A stretch of DNA of 64,000 bases from an uncultured Collinsella sp. (lineage in GTDB: Bacteria; Actinomycetota; Coriobacteriia; Coriobacteriales; Coriobacteriaceae), in NCBI GenBank assembly GCA_902491565.1, contig CABUIE010000010.1, positions 17,657 to 81,656 of the forward strand, in the 5' to 3' direction. Below are positions 7,701 to 14,810 of the stretch, in pieces. The position numbers were made by a program, and so were the translations under genes. Below the pieces are notes generated by a model. That model saw only the letters and a list, made by a program, of their open reading frames with translations, was not told where the DNA came from and searched no databases. Positions within the stretch are counted from its first letter, which is position 1. Every line of letters starts with the position of its first letter.

Positions 7701-7730
7701 TTATCTAGTTTTGCATACCATATAGCCGGC
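7701..7730. promoter_or_regulatory. Second copy of the DegV/DUF1836 operator
   Basis: TATCTAGTTTTG at 7702-7713, then cATAC and an imperfect right half, aligns base for base with the palindrome at 6028-6055. The identical 12-mer appears nowhere else that I noticed in the window. The right half is degenerate, so this site may be weaker than the one before the DegV gene. Confidence 0.65.
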
Positions 7731-7775
7731 AAGAAAAATGGCGGGACAGTGCACTGATGCATCGTCCCGCCATTT
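7731..7775 (-). terminator. Terminator after trxB
   Basis: Perfect 12-bp stem (7736-7747 with 7764-7775) followed on the minus strand by TTTTTCTTG. It lies 41 bases past the trxB stop. Confidence 0.9.
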
Positions 7776-7816
7776 AGTTAATAGATAACAACCTTACATA
7801 AGATATATTATCGTAC

Positions 7817-8755
7817 TTATCCACGAAGAAATGCGTATGCGCTGGTTGCCGCTATGGCTCCATCAGAAACGGCGGTCACAACTTGGCGTAAACGCTTGGA
7901 ACGGATGTCGCCAGCTGCGAATAAACCGGCCGTACGGGTGGCCATCGAATCGTCGGTAACAATGCCGCCGTCGGGAGCCAGATCGACGAGATGCTCAACA
8001 AGCTCGGTATGTGGCTGCGTCCCCGTAAAGACAAAAATGCCAAATGTGCCAGGTTCAAAGGACTCAGTGTGCATTTCACCAGTCGCATTGTTCTTGAACG
8101 TAATTGTCGTGGGCATCGCTTCACCAGAAAGCTCAACAATACTAGTTTGGTACCTAACTGAAATATTGTCCTTAGCAAGCACCTTATTCACAACGCCCTC
8201 GGGTGCACGGAACTGATCGCGACGCAGCACGATGGTCACGCTGCTGGCAATGTCGGACAGGAACAGTGCCTCCTCGCATGCCGAATTGCCGCCTCCGATA
8301 ACAAAGACCTGCTTGCCACGGAAGAACATGCCGTCACACGTCGCGCAATACGAAACGCCACGACCGCGATACGTGTCCTCGCCAATAAAACCCGCAGGAC
8401 GCGGCGTGGCGCCCATGCACGCAATGACGCTCTTGGCCGCTGTGTCGCCCATATCATGATGGATGGTAAATTGAGCCGCATCGGCATCGTAATCGACGCC
8501 TGTCACCATACTCCATTTAACCTGGGCCCCCAGGCCTTCAGCATGCTGTTGGAACCGCTCACCAAGTTCGGCGCCGCTCAGCAGTGGAATACCAGGATAA
8601 TTCTCAATCTCGTTGGATGTAGCAATCTGTCCGCCAGGCATACCCTGCTCAAGGACAGTCGTCGTAAGGTTGGCGCGCGCCGCATAAATGGCGGCAGCAT
8701 AGCCCGCGGGGCCGCCGCCGATAATCGCAACATCGATTGTCTGATCGGTAATCAT
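7817..8755 (-). CDS. Thioredoxin reductase
   Basis: Flavoprotein of 312 residues that passes electrons from NADPH to thioredoxin. The FAD-binding GGGPAG is at residues 13-18, the redox-active C137-A-T-C140 is in the NADPH domain, and the second dinucleotide motif GGGNSA is at 154-159. The terminal FAD contact is AAGDIRSKRLRQVVTA. ATG 8755 follows GAGAGGAC. No thioredoxin gene is adjacent. It is divergent from the glycosyltransferase gene with about 118 bases between the starts. Confidence 0.96.
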   Translation of the reverse strand: MITDQTIDVAIIGGGPAGYAAAIYAARANLTTTVLEQGMPGGQIATSNEIENYPGIPLLSGAELGERFQQHAEGLGAQVKWSMVTGVDYDADAAQFTIHHDMGDTAAKSVIACMGATPRPAGFIGEDTYRGRGVSYCATCDGMFFRGKQVFVIGGGNSACEEALFLSDIASSVTIVLRRDQFRAPEGVVNKVLAKDNISVRYQTSIVELSGEAMPTTITFKNNATGEMHTESFEPGTFGIFVFTGTQPHTELVEHLVDLAPDGGIVTDDSMATRTAGLFAAGDIRSKRLRQVVTAVSDGAIAATSAYAFLRG

Positions 8756-8873
8756 GAAGAGTCCTCTCGTCGAAACGTTGTCGTTCTTTGCGCTCATACC
8801 CAAATTTACGTGAACGTGACACTCATGCACTACAATGATAAATCCGTGTTACAACGTCGAAGGGGAGTTATCG

Positions 8874-10175
8874 ATGGATCAGACGCAGACGAGCGACGAC
8901 GCTCCCCTGATCACGCACAGCACTCCCCAATCGGAGCAAACCACGCTCTTGGCTCAGCAAAAACCCCTCGTGACCATCGTGCATGCCTCGGTCGGCTCGG
9001 GCCACAAGGCCGCCGCAAATGCGATTGCGCAGGCATTCGACCTCGTCCGCGGCACCAATGGCGTCCCCGAGGATGTTGAGATTGAAGTGCTCGATATCCT
9101 TGATTTTGGACGTATTAAATTCGACGGCAATAAGACCGCGGCTTCTTTTACGGGAGCCACGCGCCCCATTTACGACCTGACCTGGCGATATACGCTTACG
9201 GGACATCTTCTCTGGGGTGGCGGCACGGCATGGTCGCGAATTATGTTCCCCACCTTCAACGAATATATTCGTAACCGCAGGCCCATAGCCGTGGTCGCAA
9301 CGCACATCACGGCAGCCAACGTTGCCGTGGGCGCCCGCGTAATTACAGGTATCGATTATCCGGTCATCTGCGTCCCGACCGACTACGAAGTCGAGGGCTG
9401 GTGGCCCCACAAGGACACCGATCTATTCTGTGTGGCCAACGAGTTTATGGCCGAAACGCTGCGCCCGCGCAAGGTTACCGAGTCAAAGATCCGCATAACG
9501 GGCATCCCCATCCGAGCCGGTTTCGATTCAGATTACAAACGCGAAGATGAGTTGAGCAAGTTCAATCTCCCCATCGACAAGACCGTCGTGCTGGTAATGG
9601 CCGGTGCCAGCTTGCCTCAACCGTACGTCCGCTTTCGCGCGGCGATGGACCACACACTCCCCTTCCTGCGCAGCTTTGAGGACATGCATTTTGTCTTTTT
9701 GCCGGGCAAGGATAAGGAATACGCCACCCGCCTCAAGACGCTCTTCGACGCCATGAAGCTCGAAAACGTCACGGTTCTGGACTACGTGGACGACATGGCG
9801 GCCCTCATGCACGGCTGCGACCTGGCAATCCTCAAATCGGGCGGGCTCACCGTCACCGAGTGCCTGTGCGCGCATCTACCGATGATCCTGCTGGGCAAAT
9901 CATACGGTCAAGAAAAGGCCAACACCACGATGCTCACCGGCATGGGCGCCAGCATGCATGTCACCACCGCACGCGAGCTCATCGTGACGTTGCGCCACCT
10001 GCACGACCATCCCGAATCACTCAAAGCCCTGCTCATCAACGGCGAAGTACTACGCCGCCCCCATGCAGCCAAAGACATCGCCGTCGCCACCATGGAACTC
10101 GTAGGCAAACCCCAAAAGCGCAAACGAGCCTTCTGCCGCTTCTACTGGGGCGGGAAGCCTGCTCATATCCGCTAG
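8874..10175 (+). CDS. MGDG synthase/UgtP-type glycosyltransferase
   Basis: GT28-type glycosyltransferase of 433 residues. The N-terminal MGDG-synthase domain begins VTIVHASVGSGHKAAANAIA, the glycine-rich acceptor loop. The C-terminal donor domain has LKSGGLTVTECLCAHLPMIL followed by GQEKANT. Relatives put sugars on diacylglycerol to make membrane glycolipids and lipoteichoic-acid anchors; the sugar here is unknown. ATG 8874 has AAGGGGAG 6 bases upstream. The last 20 residues are rich in Lys/Arg. A large hairpin repeat starts 13 bases after its stop. Confidence 0.88.
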   Translation: MDQTQTSDDAPLITHSTPQSEQTTLLAQQKPLVTIVHASVGSGHKAAANAIAQAFDLVRGTNGVPEDVEIEVLDILDFGRIKFDGNKTAASFTGATRPIYDLTWRYTLTGHLLWGGGTAWSRIMFPTFNEYIRNRRPIAVVATHITAANVAVGARVITGIDYPVICVPTDYEVEGWWPHKDTDLFCVANEFMAETLRPRKVTESKIRITGIPIRAGFDSDYKREDELSKFNLPIDKTVVLVMAGASLPQPYVRFRAAMDHTLPFLRSFEDMHFVFLPGKDKEYATRLKTLFDAMKLENVTVLDYVDDMAALMHGCDLAILKSGGLTVTECLCAHLPMILLGKSYGQEKANTTMLTGMGASMHVTTARELIVTLRHLHDHPESLKALLINGEVLRRPHAAKDIAVATMELVGKPQKRKRAFCRFYWGGKPAHIR

Positions 10176-10188
10176 CGTCGGACTGTTC

Positions 10189-10286
10189 GCTTGCCCGTGG
10201 GGGCCTATATATCATCCCGTGCTCAAACATTCTCGCTACGCTGCGAAACTGCGCGCGGGACGATATATAGGCCCCCACAGGCAAGC
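10189..10286. repeat. Large hairpin repeat, family 1, copy 1
   Basis: Arms of 31 bp (10189-10219 with 10256-10286) match with two differences around a 36-base centre. The centre contains TGCTCAAACATTCTCGC (10220-10236) and GCTGCGAAACTGCGCG (10240-10255), both shared with copy 2. It begins 13 bases after the glycosyltransferase stop and could also end transcription, but has no clean T-run. Confidence 0.8.
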
Positions 10287-10363
10287 TGCGTTTACGCACT
10301 AGCAGCTAAACTAGATTCCCCTCCAGTAGAACCAACAAAGGCGAGACCGGAAAAGATAAATAC

Positions 10364-10412
10364 AGTTAGCCGATGCGACAAAGAGACTATTCCTTTGTCG
10401 CATCGGCTAACT
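10364..10412. repeat. Perfect 20-bp inverted repeat, likely bidirectional terminator
   Basis: AGTTAGCCGATGCGACAAAG at 10364-10383 is perfectly complementary to 10393-10412, with a 9-base loop. AATTTTTTC follows 8 bases after the right arm, and AAAAGATAAAT precedes the left arm. It sits between the convergent glycosyltransferase and dut genes. The offset of the T-run makes it a slightly unusual terminator; a mobile or repeated element is another possibility. Confidence 0.65.
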
Positions 10413-10442
10413 AGAATGTAAATTTTTTCAAGCGAGTAGCCG

Positions 10443-10545
10443 CCCGCCCGCCTCTCTCACATATCGTTCCACGCGCAGTTTCGCAGCGAGCGAAGCGACG
10501 CGAGAATGTTTGAGCATGGAATGATATGTGTGAGAGACGGGCGGG
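10443..10545. repeat. Large hairpin repeat, family 1, copy 2 (opposite orientation)
   Basis: Arms of 29 bp (10443-10471 with 10517-10545) match at 26 positions. The centre holds CGCGCAGTTTCGCAGC (10472-10487) and GCGAGAATGTTTGAGCA (10500-10516), the exact complements of the two conserved blocks of copy 1. The inner arm bases change together (CCCG/CGGG in copy 1, TTCCA/TGGAA here), so pairing is kept while sequence is not. Confidence 0.8.
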
Positions 10546-10563
10546 AGGGATACGAGCGCCCCC

Positions 10564-10600
10564 GCGAGAATGTTTGAGCATGGGATGATATATAGGCGGG
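10564..10600. repeat. Large hairpin repeat, family 1, truncated copy 3
   Basis: Half element: GCGAGAATGTTTGAGCA (10564-10580) then TGGGATGATATATAGGCGGG (10581-10600). This matches the right half of copy 2 and the complement of the left half of copy 1. The other half is absent. The arrangement suggests repeated insertion or recombination at this site. Confidence 0.7.
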
Positions 10601-10631
10601 TCGGGCCGGTCAGCGGACAGTACGTAAACGA

Positions 10632-11075
10632 CTAAGCGACGCCGCTAGAACCGAAACCGCCGGCTCCTCGGTCGGTTTTATCTAGTTCTTCTACTTCTAC
10701 GAGGTTGACCGTGGGGACTTCTTGGATGACGAGTTGGGCGATGCGGTCGCCTTTGTTGATTTGGATGTTGTTCGTGAGGTCTAGGTTAATGAGGATGACT
10801 TTGAGCTCTCCTCGGTAGTGGGCGTCGATGAGGCCAGGAGTGTTGACTATAGACAGGCCCTGCTTGATGGCCAAGCCGCTGCGGGGCTGGACAAAGCCGG
10901 CGTAGCCATCGGGCAGGGCGATGGCCAGCCCGGTAGAGACCAGACGACGTTCGAAGGGCTTCAGGACGCAGTCCTCGTTGGAGCGCAGATCCAAGCCGGC
11001 ATCGGTGGGATGGGCGTATTTGGGAAGCTCGACGGTGGGGTCGAGACGCTTTATGTTGACGGTAATGCAGGACAT
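10632..11075 (-). CDS. dUTP diphosphatase (dUTPase)
   Basis: Trimeric nucleotide pyrophosphatase of 147 residues that converts dUTP to dUMP, keeping uracil out of DNA and feeding dTMP synthesis. All five motifs are present: DAGLDL, PRSGLA, GLIDAHYRGELKV with the catalytic Asp, RIAQLV, and the C-terminal RGAGGFGSSG lid. It starts 4 bases beyond the nrdR stop, so the two nucleotide-metabolism genes are probably one transcript. Confidence 0.97.
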   Translation of the reverse strand: MSCITVNIKRLDPTVELPKYAHPTDAGLDLRSNEDCVLKPFERRLVSTGLAIALPDGYAGFVQPRSGLAIKQGLSIVNTPGLIDAHYRGELKVILINLDLTNNIQINKGDRIAQLVIQEVPTVNLVEVEELDKTDRGAGGFGSSGVA

Positions 11076-11079
11076 GGAA

Positions 11080-11523
11080 TCACCTTAGCTTGTCGAGCTC
11101 TTGCAGAAACTCATCGACGTCTTTGAAATCGCGGTAGACCGAGGCAAAGCGGATGTACGCCACCTTGTCGATCTTGGCCAAGCGCTTGAGCACCATGTCA
11201 CCCAACTCATGGGACGTGACGGCCGTCAGCGTGCGAGAGCGCAGCTCGACCTCGATGTCGTCGATAATCTCATTGAGCTTCTTAGTGTCGATATCGCGCT
11301 TGATGGTGGCGCGCATCAAGCCGACGAGCAGCTTATTCCGATCGAACCGCTGCTTGGTTCCGTCCGACTTAATGACCTCGATTGGGTCTTCGCATCGCTC
11401 GAACGTTGTAAAGCGGTAGTTACACGAGCAACATTCGCGACGGCGCTTGATGGTGTTATTTGACTCCTGCATACGGGAATCAACAACGCGGGTATGTGCC
11501 TTGCCGCATTTAGGACAGCGCAT
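11080..11523 (-). CDS. Transcriptional repressor NrdR
   Basis: Zinc-ribbon plus ATP-cone repressor of ribonucleotide reductase genes, 147 residues. The zinc ligands are C3, C6, C31 and C34 (MRCPKCG, RRRECCSC), followed by the NrdR signature YRFTTFER. The ATP-cone region follows from about residue 46. AAGAGGAGG precedes the ATG. The start codon lies in the left arm of a perfect 12-bp inverted repeat (11518-11561), discussed as a finding. No nrd structural genes are in the window. Confidence 0.97.
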   Translation of the reverse strand: MRCPKCGKAHTRVVDSRMQESNNTIKRRRECCSCNYRFTTFERCEDPIEVIKSDGTKQRFDRNKLLVGLMRATIKRDIDTKKLNEIIDDIEVELRSRTLTAVTSHELGDMVLKRLAKIDKVAYIRFASVYRDFKDVDEFLQELDKLR

Positions 11524-11561
11524 GGTACCTCCTCTTAAACGATAACAAGGGTACCATGCGC
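11518..11561 (-). promoter_or_regulatory. Inverted repeat overlapping the nrdR start
   Basis: GCGCATGGTACC at 11518-11529 (containing the complement of the nrdR ATG) pairs perfectly with GGTACCATGCGC at 11550-11561. The 20-base loop carries most of the ribosome-binding site. In the mRNA this hairpin would bury the start codon. It is too far from a T-run to be a terminator for the LysM gene that ends at 11575. Confidence 0.5.
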
Positions 11562-11574
11562 AGCGCGATAATGA

Positions 11575-12024
11575 TTACGAACGAGCAGGAACCTTAAGAT
11601 GCGCACCGGCGGCGAGCGAACCATGCTCCAGATGATTGACGTTACGGATCATATCGGAAGTCTCTTGCGTGGAAAGGCCTTCGATAGGATATTCCTCGGC
11701 AAGCGACCAAAGAGAATCACCAGGCTGAACGCGAATGGTCTCGTAGGTAACGTTGGAAACGGACTCGGCATAAACGGCGTGACGAGCGCTAAAGACCGAC
11801 GTAGCGAGGACAAAAAAGAGCGTAAGCGCAACGGCAACGGCGACAATCGTCGGAACCTTCAGGGCAACGCGGGCCGGCGCAACTACAGCCTGCTGATTGC
11901 GAGCAGGCTTTACGGTCAAAGGCTGAAAGCCGGAGCGGCCACCCTGAACAACCGTAAAAGTGGGTTCTGCAGGCGTCTCGAGCTTAAGGGCGAGGTTTCC
12001 CTGGACCATATTCGTTGCGTTCAT
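11575..12024 (-). CDS. Membrane-anchored LysM protein (YneA-like, SOS-controlled)
   Basis: Protein of 149 residues with a cytoplasmic N-terminus, one membrane segment (about 57-79) and a C-terminal LysM domain (95-147) with VQPGDSLWSLAEEYP. This is the layout of YneA, the SOS-induced division inhibitor divergent from lexA in Bacillus. It lies divergent from lexA here too. Its TTGACA-N16-GATAAT promoter has a LexA box in the spacer, so SOS control is well supported. Division inhibition is inference from layout. Two adjacent ATGs exist at 12027 and 12024; the second has better spacing from AGGAG. Confidence 0.85.
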   Translation of the reverse strand: MNATNMVQGNLALKLETPAEPTFTVVQGGRSGFQPLTVKPARNQQAVVAPARVALKVPTIVAVAVALTLFFVLATSVFSARHAVYAESVSNVTYETIRVQPGDSLWSLAEEYPIEGLSTQETSDMIRNVNHLEHGSLAAGAHLKVPARS

Positions 12025-12095
12025 CATGTTCTCCTCTCGCGTGTTTTGCTGAGAACAGTTTTATCAAGCCGCGCGGACAAAAATGTCTAGCGCGA

Positions 12096-12163
12096 GAACG
12101 AATGTTCGGTTATTATTATCTTCGAACAGTTGTTCCTGTCAAGCATAATTCGAACATTTGTTT
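12096..12163. promoter_or_regulatory. Three LexA (SOS) boxes between LysM gene and lexA
   Basis: GAAC-N4-GTTC boxes lie at 12096-12107 and 12124-12135 (both perfect), and a GAAC-N4-GTTT variant at 12152-12163. The middle one sits in the LysM promoter spacer and overlaps the likely lexA -35 region. The third is between a CATAAT (12144-12149) and the lexA start. The pattern fits LexA autoregulation and repression of the divergent gene. Confidence 0.9.
12115..12142 (-). promoter_or_regulatory. Promoter of the LysM gene with embedded SOS box
   Basis: Minus-strand TTGACA (12137-12142), 16-base spacer and GATAAT (12115-12120). The spacer contains the perfect LexA box at 12124-12135. Confidence 0.75.
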
Positions 12164-12187
12164 GACATGGGTAGAGAGGATGCCCTG

Positions 12188-12832
12188 ATGGCTCGCAAAA
12201 TTACCAAGCGTCAGCAGCAAATTTACGACTTCATCAAGGAATATCAGCAGGAGAAGGGTTATCCGCCCAGCGTGCGCGAGATGGCTTCTGCCGTGGGCCT
12301 TTCCTCCCCCAGCACCGTGCACGCCCATCTATCTGCCCTGGAGGCGCGCGGGCTACTCAAGCGCGATGCCACCAAACCGCGCGCCTTGGAACTCTTTAAC
12401 GAGGACGGTTCCTCTGTCTCAATTTCTAAAACTGACGAGCCCACCGCACCTCGCGGAACGGTCTCGCTACCGCTCGTTGGTCGCGTCGCGGCTGGGATTC
12501 CCATTCTGGCCGAGCAGAATATCGAAGACACTTTTACTATCCCGACCGAAATCGCCACCGATCAGGGTTCCTTTATCCTTGAGGTGCATGGGAGCTCAAT
12601 GATCAATGTCGGCATCTTCAATGGCGATTACATCATCGTCCGTGAACAAAAGAGTGCCATGAACGGCGAAATTGTCGTGGCCATGATTGATGGTTCAGCG
12701 ACCGTCAAGACGTTCTACAAGGAGCAGGGACGCGTACGCCTGCAGCCCGAGAATGACACCATGGAGCCTATCTATGCAACAAATCCCGTTATTTTGGGCA
12801 AAGTCGTCGGCTTGATGCGCCGGTTCTCGTAA
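12188..12832 (+). CDS. LexA repressor
   Basis: SOS repressor and self-cleaving serine protease of 214 residues. The winged helix (about 1-70) contains PPSVREMASAVGLSSPSTVH. The autocleavage site is A102-G103 in VAAGIP, and the catalytic pair is S137 (GSSM) and K174 (ATVKTF). ATG 12188 has GAGAGGA 7 bases upstream; an earlier in-frame ATG at 12167 lacks this. The following acyltransferase gene overlaps its stop by one base. LexA boxes upstream indicate autoregulation; RecA at 21173-22321 should be its co-protease. Confidence 0.98.
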   Translation: MARKITKRQQQIYDFIKEYQQEKGYPPSVREMASAVGLSSPSTVHAHLSALEARGLLKRDATKPRALELFNEDGSSVSISKTDEPTAPRGTVSLPLVGRVAAGIPILAEQNIEDTFTIPTEIATDQGSFILEVHGSSMINVGIFNGDYIIVREQKSAMNGEIVVAMIDGSATVKTFYKEQGRVRLQPENDTMEPIYATNPVILGKVVGLMRRFS

Positions 12833-13536
12833 TGCGAAAACGCATCACCATCTTTGATACCGTCCGCGGGTTTACGATGATTTCAATGGCAGGTTTTCAC
12901 GCTTGCTACGATCTCGCCTACCTGTACGGTTGGGATATGCCCTGGTTAACCCAGACTGTCTTTCAAGACATCTGGCGCGCCAGCATCAGCTGGGTATTCT
13001 TGTTTATCGCGGGTTGGATGTGCACTCTTTCGCGCAACAATATCAAACGTGCCGCCAAATACGCCTTAGCAGCACTCGTCGTCTGGTTGGCAACAACACT
13101 TGTCTCAGTCGACGATTCGGTTAATTTTGGCATCATCTACTGTATGGCCGCATGTACCGGCATCGTAGCGTTGACCAATCCCGTCCTTAAGAAGATTTCG
13201 GCGAGATGGGGCATGTCCCTATGCCTTGTGTTGTTCGCCCTCGCCTGGAGCATCCCCAAAACGACCTACCCTGTCCCCTACCTGGCGTGGCTAGGATTTC
13301 CGAGCCCTGGGTTTATCTCAGGTGATTTCTACCCCATCATCCCGTTTATCTTTATGTATCTTGCAGGATACTTCGCCGCACACATAGCGCAGGGAATCGG
13401 TAAGACCGCCCCAAGCTGGGCCTACGCCAACCCCCTACCGGCGCTCGCCAGCCTTGGACGTCATGCACTCCCCTTTTATCTGCTGCATCAGCCCATCATT
13501 CTGGGCATTTTGGAGCTCGTCTACTCGGTGCGATAA
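12832..13536 (+). CDS. DUF1624/HGSNAT-like membrane acyltransferase family protein
   Basis: Polytopic membrane protein of 234 residues with about seven hydrophobic segments. The N-terminal RGFTMISMAGFHACYDLAYL matches the conserved start of the heparan-glucosaminide N-acetyltransferase catalytic-like family, with the conserved Arg and His. The substrate is unknown. Its ATG shares one base with the lexA stop (TAATG), so translation is coupled and it may be SOS-co-transcribed. Its 3-prime end overlaps the convergent hflX by 16 bases. Confidence 0.8.
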   Translation: MRKRITIFDTVRGFTMISMAGFHACYDLAYLYGWDMPWLTQTVFQDIWRASISWVFLFIAGWMCTLSRNNIKRAAKYALAALVVWLATTLVSVDDSVNFGIIYCMAACTGIVALTNPVLKKISARWGMSLCLVLFALAWSIPKTTYPVPYLAWLGFPSPGFISGDFYPIIPFIFMYLAGYFAAHIAQGIGKTAPSWAYANPLPALASLGRHALPFYLLHQPIILGILELVYSVR

Positions 13537-14810
13537 CGCTCTAGACGTGGCGCGATTCGGGCCGGCAACTTCGCCACAATGCGAACTCCGTCCTCTAGAT
13601 ATTCCTCATGCAGAAGGGTTCCCTGCTCATGCACCAACGTGATGAGGGCGCCCTCACGATACGGGATATCAGCGGAGAGCAACACATCGGTGGCAGCCGC
13701 CTCACGAGCAATACGGTCGACGAGATCGTCGAGTCCCTCGCCCGTCTGGGCCGAGAACAGCACGGCCTCGGGATAGCGACGACGGAAACTTAATCGATCA
13801 ACGCTATCGAGAAGATCGATTTTATTGAATACGGTCAGCGTTAGGCGCTCTCCGGCGCCGATCTCATCAAGCACGCGGTCGACAGCCTCCAGCTGCCGTT
13901 CATAGTCCTCGTCAGACGCATCTACGACTTTGAGAATTAGATCGGCACCCAAAACCTCGGACAGCGTCGATTTAAAGGCATCGATAAGACCATGCGGCAG
14001 CTTTTGAATAAAGCCGACGGTATCGGTAATCGTCATTCCGCGACCGCCGGGCAGGCGATACGAACGCGTCGTCGGGTCGAGCGTAGCAAACAGCTTGTCC
14101 TGCGAAAGTACCGTAGAGCCGGTCAGGCGATTGAGCAACGTCGATTTACCGGCATTGGTATAACCGGCTAACGCGACGCGAAACGCCGGTGACTCAATGC
14201 GGCTCTTGGACTGGACATCGCGACGCTGTTCAACCTGCTTGAGCTCACGACGAAGCGCAGCGATCTTATTACGAATGAGGCGACGGTCGACCTCGAGCTG
14301 ACTTTCGCCCTGACCAAAGCGTGAACCGATGCCGCCGCGCGTCTGCTCCTTGGCAAGATGGCTCCACATACCGCGCAGACGAGGCAACAGATATTGAAGC
14401 TGCGCCAGCTGTACCTGTAGGCGTCCCTCACGCGTCTGAGCATGCAGGCCAAAGATATCCAGGATCAGTGCTGTACGATCGATAATCTTTACCGGTTCGC
14501 CCACGGCTTTCTCAAGATAAGACTGCTGCGAGGGCGTTAAATCGTCGTCGAAGATAACAACATCGACATCCATACGATGCACGAGCCCGCAAAGCTCCTC
14601 AACCTTACCGGAGCCGATAAACGATTTTGGATACGGCTTAACCAGACGCTGTGACAAACGCGCCACGCACTGGGCGCCAGCCGTATGGGCCAGGCGCTCA
14701 AGCTCGTCAAGCGAACGATCGAGCGGCCAGGCGTTATCGCGCCACTCAACTCCGACAAGAACGGCGCGTTCGGGCTCAGGCGCCGTGGGAACGAGGGGAA
14801 ACCGAGCCAT
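13521..14810 (-). CDS. GTPase HflX
   Basis: Ribosome-associated GTPase of 429 residues that splits or rescues stalled ribosomes. The N-terminal HflX domain (about 1-185) ends in the conserved GGIGSRFGQGESQLEVDRR. The G domain has G1 AGYTNAGKST, G3 DTVGF and G4 NKID. The ATG at 14810 overlaps the miaA stop, giving the miaA-hflX order known in other bacteria. Confidence 0.97.
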   Translation of the reverse strand: MARFPLVPTAPEPERAVLVGVEWRDNAWPLDRSLDELERLAHTAGAQCVARLSQRLVKPYPKSFIGSGKVEELCGLVHRMDVDVVIFDDDLTPSQQSYLEKAVGEPVKIIDRTALILDIFGLHAQTREGRLQVQLAQLQYLLPRLRGMWSHLAKEQTRGGIGSRFGQGESQLEVDRRLIRNKIAALRRELKQVEQRRDVQSKSRIESPAFRVALAGYTNAGKSTLLNRLTGSTVLSQDKLFATLDPTTRSYRLPGGRGMTITDTVGFIQKLPHGLIDAFKSTLSEVLGADLILKVVDASDEDYERQLEAVDRVLDEIGAGERLTLTVFNKIDLLDSVDRLSFRRRYPEAVLFSAQTGEGLDDLVDRIAREAAATDVLLSADIPYREGALITLVHEQGTLLHEEYLEDGVRIVAKLPARIAPRLERYRTE

